Source: Delftia tsuruhatensis
GTDB taxonomy: Bacteria; Pseudomonadota; Gammaproteobacteria; Burkholderiales; Burkholderiaceae_C
Length of the DNA: 64,000 nucleotides
NCBI RefSeq assembly: GCF_903815225.1
Contig: NZ_LR813084.1
Coordinates: 1,220,501 to 1,284,500 of the forward strand
Direction of reading: 5' to 3'
Positions 17,212-25,600 of the stretch are shown here, piece after piece. Position numbers and translations under genes: made by a program. Under the pieces are notes generated by a model. It was not told the origin of the DNA, ran no database searches, and saw nothing but the letters and a program-made list of their open reading frames with translations. Every line of letters begins with the position of its first letter. Position 1 is the stretch's first letter.

Positions 17212-20200
17212 ATGAGCTGGAAAGGCATGGGAAAGCGCGTGTCCGGATGGATGGCGTTGCTGGTCTGCATGGTGTTGGCCATTGGTGGCTCCATGGGCAT
17301 GGCCTTTGCACAGGCCGCCGACGCGGTATGCGCCGAAGTCCGTATCGTCATCGAGCAAAAGCTTTCCCTGGAGCGCCAGGCATTCGATGCCAGGATGGTG
17401 ATCACGAATGGACTTTCGGACCAGAAGCTGGAAAACGTCAGCATCACGCTGCAATTCCTGGATGCGAACAACAATGTGGTGCAGGCCACCACCGACTCCG
17501 CAGCCACGGGCGCCCGTTTCTTCTATCGCACGGACGGCATGGAGGGCATCGGCTCGCTGGCTGGTGGCACGATCGCCCCCAAGGCCGTGGCCAATGTCCG
17601 CTGGCTGATCATTCCGGCCGCCGGCTCGGGCGGCCGCAATCCCCAGGGAGAGATCTACTACATAGGCGCCAGGGTCACCTACACCCTGGATGGCAAGACC
17701 GATACCGTGGACGTGGCGCCGGAATCCATCGTCGTGCGGCCCCAGCCGGAACTGGTGCTGGACTATTTCCTGCCCCGTGATGTCCCCGGCGACGATGCCT
17801 TCACCGCCGAGGTGGAACCTTCCGACCCCTTCACACTGGGCGTGCGCATCAGGAACAGTGGCGCAGGCACCTCGTACAAGACCCGGATAGATACCGCCCA
17901 GCCCCGGATTGTCGAAAACCGGCAGGGGCTTCTTGTCAATTTCCAGATTCTGAGCGGCTATGTCGATGACGCACCGGCGGGCAAAAGCCTGTTGCTCGAC
18001 TTTGGAGACATCGCGCCGGGATCGTCCAGAAACGGCCGTTGGAACATGGTTTCCAGCCTTGCCGGAAAATTTGTCGAATTCACGGCCGGATTCACCCATG
18101 CGGACTCTCTGGGCGGGGCGTTGACCTCCCTGATCAGGAGTGTCAACACCCATGAGCTGATCCGTGATGTGCGTGTGGATCTGCCAGGGCGGGACAAGAT
18201 CCATGATTTCCTGGCCAAGGATGGCGATGTCTTGCGCGTCTATGAATCCGATGGCGTGGATACCGAGGTCAGCGATCAAAGCCGTTCCGCGCAATTCAAA
18301 CCCTCCGGCGCAACGGCAAGCCTGCAGTTCAACCCTGTCGCCAACGGCATGGCCTATGCGCGCGTGCCCGACCCTTTCAAGGGCGCCCGGCAGCCCCATC
18401 AGGTGGTCCGCTCCGATGGCTATCCCCTTCCTGCCGAGAACATCTGGCTCTCCCGTGAGCGCAATGAGGACCTGGGCTGGAGCTACTACCTGCATCTCTT
18501 CGACGTGGACACCACGGGCCACTACACCATCGGCCTGGCGGCCGGCGAGGCGCAGGCCAGCATTGCCGGCACGGCATTCGATGATCGCAATGCCAACGGC
18601 CTGCGCGATGCCGGCGAACCCGGCATCCCCGTGCTTGAAATCAAGCTCACCGGCACACGCACCGGCACCGGGGAGTCGGTGCTGGCCACGGCGCATACGG
18701 ACGCCCGGGGCCAGTTCCGCTTCGATGGACTGCTACCGGGCAGCTATGCGCTTTTGGCGGCCGTCAGCGAAGGATTGGTCGATGGCGCAGCCCTTGCGGG
18801 TACTGCGGGCGGCCAGTCCGCGCCGGGGCGGATCTCGGGCATCGCCCTGACTTCGGGCACGGCGGCGACCGGATATCTTTTCGCAAAGCGTTCGGCCACG
18901 GCCATCGGTCCTGAGCCGGAGCCTCTGGCCGACGTCGGCGTCACCTTGGCCGCGGCGCCCGCCTCCATCGCGCGTGGCGGTACCTCCACCGTCACCATCG
19001 CGGCACGCAATGCCGGCCCGGCCCTGGCGGCCGGCACCGTGGTCCATGTGGACCTGCCGCAAGGGCTGGAGATCGCCAGCCATTCGGCGGCGACCGGCAG
19101 CTATGCGCAGGGCCGCTGGAACCTGGGCGATCTGGCCAAGGACTCAGCTGCGACACTGGTGCTGCAGGTACGTCCTGAAGCAAGCGCCGACGCCAGGGAG
19201 TTCCTGCTGGCCGTGCGGATCGGCGCGGCCACCCGCGACTCCGTCACCGGCAACAACGTGGCCAGTACCCTGCTGCGAACCGAGCAGGAGGCCTCCGTAG
19301 CCGCCTCGCAGACTCTGGATCAGGGCCTGCGTGTGTTGGCCTATGCCGCATGCGGCACCGATACCGCTTGCACGGACGCCAAGCGCCAGGCCCTGGAGGA
19401 TCTGCTGGCGCAGGCCGATGGCACGGTGCAGTTGGCGGTCACGCCAGGTGAACTCCGCAAGGCCTTGCGTGCCGGTGACTTCAGTGCGCTCTGGCTCCAT
19501 GGATCGGTGGATGACCTGGCCGCTTCCCAGATGGAGGAAGTGCGGGCCGCCGTCTACCGCGGTGCCTCGCTGGTCATCGATGGCGCACCGGGCGCATTGC
19601 CGGACACCCTGGCCGACGTCTGGGGCGGCAGCCGTTCAGGCCAGCCACTGCCTGCTGGGGGCGCTGTGCGCCTGGGCGATGCAGCGCTGGCCCTGCAAGG
19701 CCAGGCCTGGGCGTTGCAGAACGAGGGCGCTGGCTCGGAACTGGCCCGCTATGGCACAGGGCAGACCGCTGCGTTGGGCGTGGCCCACGGCAAGGGCCAG
19801 GTGCTGGTGATCGGCTTCGATGCCCTGGTGCAAAGCGCGGTTGCGGCTTCGTGGAAAGACTGGACCAAGACCCGCTTCAGTGCTTTGGTCCCGCCTGTGT
19901 CCGAGCCCATGCTGGCGCAATCCGCCGTGCGCGTCAGAACCAGCATCGCCAACCGCAGCACGCAAGCCATTGCGCTGGAGCAAGCCATGACCCTGGCCAG
20001 CGGCATGAAGCTGCGCTCGTCCTCGCCGCAGGCAGTGGTCGATGGTGATCAGGTCAGGTGGTCCCTGGAGCCTGCTTCCCAGGCCGAGCTGCGTGTGCAG
20101 GCCTGGTTGAACCTGCCAGGCACCTCGCTGGCCACCACGGTCGAGACGCAGTTGCGCAAATCCGGCGACAAATCGCTGGTGGACAGCTGGTCGCAGCCGG

Positions 20201-21711
20201 TCGCCGTCATCGCAGAACCTCAAGCCGCCGCCAACACCCGGGCCGCAGTGGCTGCGCTGGCGCAGGCCACGGCAGACCAGCGGCAGGCCGTCGAGGCATT
20301 GCTGGGCCAGGCCAGGATCGCCATGGAGCAGCAAAAGCCGGCCCAGGCCCTTTCGGCCCTGGTGCAAGCCCAGCCCCTGTTGAGGGCGCTGCCATCCCAC
20401 GGCACCCGGAATGTGGCTCTGCAATCGCTGGCGCAGTGGATAGGCCTGGTCGCCGCCCAGTGGCAGGAGGAACCCGCGCGGGATTGGACGCTTTCCATCG
20501 TGTCCGGCGACCTGCAGTCCGCCAGGCTGGAGCAGCCGTTTGCGCTGCCGCTGCAGGTGCGCCTGCAGACGGCTGGTGGCAACCCGGTGGCAGGGCAGGA
20601 GGTCACGTTCGACGCGCCCGCCAGCGGGGCCTCCGCACGCTTTGCCGGCGGCAGCCGCCAGGCGCGCGTGCTCACCGACGCACAGGGCCTGGCACGCAGC
20701 CCGGTGCTGACGGCCACTGGCGCTGCGGGTAGCTTCACCGTATCCGCCGGCGTCGAGTCCTTGCCCGGCGGCGTGCGCTTCACGCTGGCCAACCTGGATG
20801 GCACGGCGCCCGTGCTGCGCATCGTCAAGCTGACAGGGGATGGGCAGACGGCCACCGTGGGGACGGCCTATGCGGCACCCATACGTGTCAAGGTCACCGA
20901 TGCGCAGGGCGCCGCCGTGGCCGGCCACGCCGTGGTCTTTGCGCTGCCGGACAGCGGAGCGAGCGCCGTGTTTGATGGCGGCACGCTCGCAGCGCAGGCC
21001 GCCACCGATGCGGCAGGCGTTGCCGCGTCGCCCGCTCTTCGCGCCAATGGACTGGCCGGCGCATTCGAGATGCGCGTGACGGCGGCCGGTGCGGGCGAAG
21101 CCTTGCGCGTATCCCTGCAAAACCAGGCCGCGCCTGTGGGCGGCAAGGATGTGACCCTGCCCACACCCAGCGGCTCCGGCACGCTGAAAGCCTCGGTGAC
21201 GGGGGGCGGCGCCAACTGCCGCTTCAACCCGGACAAGACGGCTGTACGCAAGCCCGAAGGCTGGCTGCCGCTGTTCAACGTGCTGCTCTTCCCGCATGGC
21301 GTGTTCGACTACGAACTCACCGGTTGCGACGTCGGCAGCACGGTCACGGTCACCACCGAGTGGCCCAACCTGTTCGGCATCAGCAGTTACCTGAAGTACG
21401 GGCCCACCCCCCATTCACGGGGCCGCAGCATCTGGTACGCGCCCAGGAACCTGTCGATCAACGGCAACCGCATCAGCTACACCATCACCGATGGCCTGTT
21501 GGGCGACGACGACCTGCAGGCCAATGGCGTCATCAAGGACCCGGGCGGCCCCGTCATTCAGTCCGGGCCCTTGCCTGAGGATCAGTTGACGGCGGTTCCT
21601 GGGCTGGAGGCAGCGGGCCTGGCGCTGTTGTCCGCTCTCATGGCTTTGGGCGCCCGCCTGCAGCACAAGCGCCGGCGCGCCGCCCGTGCAGGTGCGGGGA
21701 TGGATGCATGA
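17212..21711 (+). CDS. Large exported Ig/SdrD-like protein with IPTL-CTERM-like tail
   Basis: This 1499-residue exported protein has a signal peptide of about 33 residues (ending AFA-QA). In order there are a beta-rich N-terminal region (about 40-440); an SdrD-B-like domain (about 446-565; SIAGTAFDDRNANGLRDAGEPG); a CARDB/DUF11-like domain (about 571-690; IARGGTSTVTIAARNAGPAL); and a region resembling a class I glutamine-amidotransferase-like fold (about 700-880; ALWLHGSVDDLAASQMEEV). An Ala/Gln-rich helical stretch follows (about 1000-1090), then two Big_1-like Ig domains (about 1103-1305) and a choice-of-anchor-U-like domain (about 1320-1450; DGLLGDDDLQANGVIKDPGG). The C-terminus VPGLEAAGLALLSALMALGA plus a KRRR cluster resembles an IPTL-CTERM sorting signal. 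It is probably a cell-surface or envelope protein; function unknown. The stop overlaps the next start. Confidence 0.75.
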   Translation: MSWKGMGKRVSGWMALLVCMVLAIGGSMGMAFAQAADAVCAEVRIVIEQKLSLERQAFDARMVITNGLSDQKLENVSITLQFLDANNNVVQATTDSAATGARFFYRTDGMEGIGSLAGGTIAPKAVANVRWLIIPAAGSGGRNPQGEIYYIGARVTYTLDGKTDTVDVAPESIVVRPQPELVLDYFLPRDVPGDDAFTAEVEPSDPFTLGVRIRNSGAGTSYKTRIDTAQPRIVENRQGLLVNFQILSGYVDDAPAGKSLLLDFGDIAPGSSRNGRWNMVSSLAGKFVEFTAGFTHADSLGGALTSLIRSVNTHELIRDVRVDLPGRDKIHDFLAKDGDVLRVYESDGVDTEVSDQSRSAQFKPSGATASLQFNPVANGMAYARVPDPFKGARQPHQVVRSDGYPLPAENIWLSRERNEDLGWSYYLHLFDVDTTGHYTIGLAAGEAQASIAGTAFDDRNANGLRDAGEPGIPVLEIKLTGTRTGTGESVLATAHTDARGQFRFDGLLPGSYALLAAVSEGLVDGAALAGTAGGQSAPGRISGIALTSGTAATGYLFAKRSATAIGPEPEPLADVGVTLAAAPASIARGGTSTVTIAARNAGPALAAGTVVHVDLPQGLEIASHSAATGSYAQGRWNLGDLAKDSAATLVLQVRPEASADAREFLLAVRIGAATRDSVTGNNVASTLLRTEQEASVAASQTLDQGLRVLAYAACGTDTACTDAKRQALEDLLAQADGTVQLAVTPGELRKALRAGDFSALWLHGSVDDLAASQMEEVRAAVYRGASLVIDGAPGALPDTLADVWGGSRSGQPLPAGGAVRLGDAALALQGQAWALQNEGAGSELARYGTGQTAALGVAHGKGQVLVIGFDALVQSAVAASWKDWTKTRFSALVPPVSEPMLAQSAVRVRTSIANRSTQAIALEQAMTLASGMKLRSSSPQAVVDGDQVRWSLEPASQAELRVQAWLNLPGTSLATTVETQLRKSGDKSLVDSWSQPVAVIAEPQAAANTRAAVAALAQATADQRQAVEALLGQARIAMEQQKPAQALSALVQAQPLLRALPSHGTRNVALQSLAQWIGLVAAQWQEEPARDWTLSIVSGDLQSARLEQPFALPLQVRLQTAGGNPVAGQEVTFDAPASGASARFAGGSRQARVLTDAQGLARSPVLTATGAAGSFTVSAGVESLPGGVRFTLANLDGTAPVLRIVKLTGDGQTATVGTAYAAPIRVKVTDAQGAAVAGHAVVFALPDSGASAVFDGGTLAAQAATDAAGVAASPALRANGLAGAFEMRVTAAGAGEALRVSLQNQAAPVGGKDVTLPTPSGSGTLKASVTGGGANCRFNPDKTAVRKPEGWLPLFNVLLFPHGVFDYELTGCDVGSTVTVTTEWPNLFGISSYLKYGPTPHSRGRSIWYAPRNLSINGNRISYTITDGLLGDDDLQANGVIKDPGGPVIQSGPLPEDQLTAVPGLEAAGLALLSALMALGARLQHKRRRAARAGAGMDA

Positions 21712-22658
21712 AGCTGCTCCGTCTTCCGGGCGCTGGCCTAGCGCATGCACTGGCGGTGTGCACAGCCGTCCTGGCGGCTGCGCCATTGCAGGCGCAGACC
21801 GGTGCTGAGTCGCAGTCCTGTCGGGCAGACGCACATGCCATACGAGACGCGAGCGCCGCCAAGTCCCCTGTGACGTGGCCCCGTCAGGCGCCACCTCTGG
21901 CGTTGACTTCTTCCTGCTGGATGAGCCCGGCCGAGTGGCGGCAGCGCCTTGTTACCCCTGGCGCGCAGGCGGCCATGCTCGTTGACGTGCGGCCGGCGCA
22001 GCACCGACGCGCATTGCCCGTCACGCAGGCCATGCAGATGGATTTGCCGGAGCTGCAAGGCAAGCGCTTTCTGATGCAGGAGGAAGTCATCCTGCTGGGC
22101 ACCGGGTTGGACCATGCGGACCTTGACGCCGCATGCCGGCAATTGCGCAGCCAGGGCTTTGGCCGTGTGAAGGCCTTGCTGGGCGGCGCGGTGGTGGCCC
22201 TGCATCCCACGGCACTGGCCAAGCTGCAGGACCTGTCCGCCAGCGACTGGATCGCCAGCCTGGGACAAGGCATTGAATGGACGGTGCTGTCCCTCAGCAA
22301 GGCCTTGGATGCGTCGCCTGTTGTGCAGTCACCCGTTGATGAACAACAAACGCACCGGCTGGTCGCCACACACGATCTGGCCATCCAGTTAAACGCTCTG
22401 GCCAGCCGCAAGGCACGCGGCGACCAGCCAGGAGTCTCCGCATCCCGGGCCTTGGTGGTCATAGCCGACGCTTCGACGGAGCCTGAGTTGCGTGCCCGGT
22501 TGGCAATGCAACAGGCCTCTTTGGGCCACCGGCCTGACGCAGTGCCCGTGTACTGGCTGCTGGGCGGCTGGCAGGCCTATCAGGCCCAGGTGGCGAGCAT
22601 GCAGGCCATCGGGACAACAGCGGGCCACCGGCTTCAGGCGGCATGCGGGCGGTTTTGA
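21708..22658 (+). CDS. Exported tandem rhodanese-like protein without catalytic cysteine
   Basis: This 316-residue protein has a signal peptide (to about LQAQ, residue 30). Two rhodanese-like halves follow. The first (about 75-165) has AAMLVDVRPAQHRRAL and GFGRVKALLGGAVV, but the active-site loop reads ILLGTGLDHADLD, with no cysteine. The second (about 215-310) ends in VPVYWLLGGWQAYQAQV and also lacks a CxxGxR loop. Sulfurtransferase activity is therefore unlikely, and a binding or scaffolding role is inference. ATG 21708 overlaps the stop of the big Ig protein, so they are translationally coupled, and the next gene starts 29 bases downstream. Confidence 0.65.
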   Translation: MKLLRLPGAGLAHALAVCTAVLAAAPLQAQTGAESQSCRADAHAIRDASAAKSPVTWPRQAPPLALTSSCWMSPAEWRQRLVTPGAQAAMLVDVRPAQHRRALPVTQAMQMDLPELQGKRFLMQEEVILLGTGLDHADLDAACRQLRSQGFGRVKALLGGAVVALHPTALAKLQDLSASDWIASLGQGIEWTVLSLSKALDASPVVQSPVDEQQTHRLVATHDLAIQLNALASRKARGDQPGVSASRALVVIADASTEPELRARLAMQQASLGHRPDAVPVYWLLGGWQAYQAQVASMQAIGTTAGHRLQAACGRF

Positions 22659-22687
22659 AGAACAACCTAAAAAATTGTGAGGGAGAG

Positions 22688-25600
22688 ATGTTGATGCAGA
22701 AAAAATCAGCCATCGTGCCTTGGGTGTTGAAATTCTTTTTTAGCATCTGTGCCGTCGTGAATGAGTTACTGGCTCCTTCTTTGAAAATAATGAACGCCAT
22801 TGCTGTATCAGGTGTTTGTTTATTTGTTTTCCGTATGCGAAAGTGTTTTCGTGATTGGCTGGTTTTTCTGCTGATTTCAGTATCTGCAGTTGCCGGGGGC
22901 GCCGGGCAGGGGATTGATACAAGCCTCAAGGGGGATGATGTTGCGGCAGGTAAATTTCCCATAGGTTTCGAGTTTGAATATTTCGGAAGAAAGTACTCTG
23001 AATTTTATGTGACAACGAACGGTTTGATAAGTTTTGACACAAAAACCACTGAATATGCGAATTCCTGTCTTCCCAAATTGTCCCTGGGAGACACCATTTT
23101 TGTTTATTGGGATGATCTTCGTACGGATGTTTCTGGTCAGGTCGGTGGAATGGTTCATTACCTTACATTGGGGGAAGCGCCGAGAAGACGATTGATAGTC
23201 CAATGGACGAACATGTATTTCTATGGCACCAATCTGCCGATGGGGACCTTTCAGGTAGTCCTGCATGAAGAAACCAATGAAATAAAGTTTCAATATAGAT
23301 ATTTGCTGGGAACGGAAAGCAACGGAAAATCTGCGACGATAGGCGTCCAGGGACGGCAGGGCGAAGGAATCGAAGTTGGATGCAACAAGGAAGATTCCAT
23401 TCGTGCTAGACAGGGTCTTTCATTTGTCCCGGGTGCAGACGGTAGCTTGTCCAGGCAGGACAGTGAGTACGATTTTGTTGACATCTCTGGACTCACGCTT
23501 TCAGCCCCTTCAGCACAAGCCATCTTTACGAACCAGTCGCCGAAATGGAGTTGGAACGCCTTGGGGGCAATGAACGCCTATGAGGTGGAAATACAGAACG
23601 AAAAAAATGAACTGGTTCATGGCGAAAACGTAGGAAACGCATTGGAATTCACTTGGCCTACCGGATGGGTTAATGGGCAAGCATATCGAATCAGAGTTCG
23701 TGGAAGCATCAATTCTGGCGGAACCTGGGAAGAATGGTCTGAATTCTCAGAGCCGGTAAAAATCGACCTGGATCCGCCTGAAATATCCGCGCGCATCATC
23801 CAGAAGGATTCAGGCAAATCGGCCATCGCTTACAAAGTCGTGGATCGTGGCTCCATGCCAAAAAATGGGCTGGTTAAGATTTCGCATGATGCTGCCCATG
23901 CAAACCCGATAGTGGATCAACTCGCCGAGGCTGGGCAAGCAGAAATTCCATTCGACTTCTCGAAAGAGGAAAGTCAAATATTCGCAAAATTGATCTTTCC
24001 AGATGCCGCAGGCAACACTGCCGAGACCGACATCGTATTCGATATATTGTCAGCGCCACTCATCACACAGCCATCACAAGGCACGGCAGTCAGCCTGCCT
24101 GCATTGCATATCTCTGGGATTGCCAAAAATAGCCGGGTCGTATCCATATTTCTGAATGGCAATGAAATCGCATCCAATGTCCCTGTGGAAATTGACGGAA
24201 GATTTTCATATGGCCCGCACAATCTGGGGACAAGGGGAGAACACACCCTTTTCGCGGCCGGGAAAAATGGGGAAAACCTCAGCGGAGCCGGGCCCTTGGC
24301 AAAGTTCTCGTACATACCTGCACCGCCTCAGATCAGCGTAACTTTTGCCAAGGCAGCGCTGGCATCCAATGCCACCATACGCGAGCCTGGCGAACTGACA
24401 GTAACTGCTCAAAGCGTCATCGGCATCGCCAACATTAAGGCCACCATCAACGGCCTGCAGATCTTCGAGCGCAGCGGCGGCAATACCAGCCCGTTCAGCC
24501 ACAGCCAGTTCATCGACTTTGCGCAACTGCCCAATGGCGTGCACCGGTTCGGCATCACCGCCACCGATGTGGATGGGGTCTCGGCCGTGCTGGACATCCC
24601 GTTCACGCTCAGCCTCAGCGCGCCGCCGGCCCCTGTCATTGCGCAGCCCGTCAACAACGCACAGGTGTCCACGCCGCAACTGGCCGTCTCCGGCACGGCC
24701 ATGGCGGGCTCGCAGGTGCAGCTGTATCTGGGTGGCCAGGCCCTGGGCGCTCCTGTGGCCGCATCGGCCAATGGCAGCTTCTCCGGCAGCCTGACCCTGC
24801 CTTCCGAAGGTACGCACCGCGTCGAGGCCACGGCCAGCAATGCGCGCGGCACCAGCCCCAGGAGCGCGGCGGTTGCCGTGACCTATGCCATTGCGGCCCC
24901 GACGGTGAACTTCACCATGCCTGCCCAGGGCTCCACAGTGATCGGCAGCACCTCCGTGGGCGTTGCCGCCTCGGCACCGGACGGCATTGCCAAGGTCGAT
25001 TTCTTCGCCAACGGCAGCCTGATCGGCTCGGCCACGCAGAGCCCGTACAGCATGCAGTGGGACACATCGGGCGCAGTCAACGGCGCATTCACGCTCAGGG
25101 CCGTGGCCACCAGCACGGCAGGCAAGACCGGCGAAGCCACGCGCGCCGTCACCGTCAACAACAAGCCGCCCGAGCCCGAGCAGCCCAAGACGCCCTATAC
25201 GGGCACGGTCAGCTCCGTCAGCCCGGCGGTCTCGTATGGCGCGCAACGCGTCGTCATTGCCGGCGCCGCCGTGTCACGCGCCAGCGGGCAACCCATGCCC
25301 AACGCAGCATTGCGCATGGTGCTGGACATCTCGGGCTTCAAGCGGCGCATAGGCATCGCCACCGACGACAGCGGCCAGTACCGCTACGAATTCGTGCCCA
25401 CGGCCAATGACAACGGCACCTACATCGTCTCCGTCATCCATCCGGAAGAGACCACCACCACCGAGCAGGGGCGCTTCACCATCAACCGCCTGAGCTTCGA
25501 CCTGGCCAGCTACCAGCTCACCGCGCCGCGCGGCTTTGCCGCCAGCATCACGGTCAATGCGCGTGCCAGTGCGGGCACGGGCGCCACCGGCGTGCGGTGG

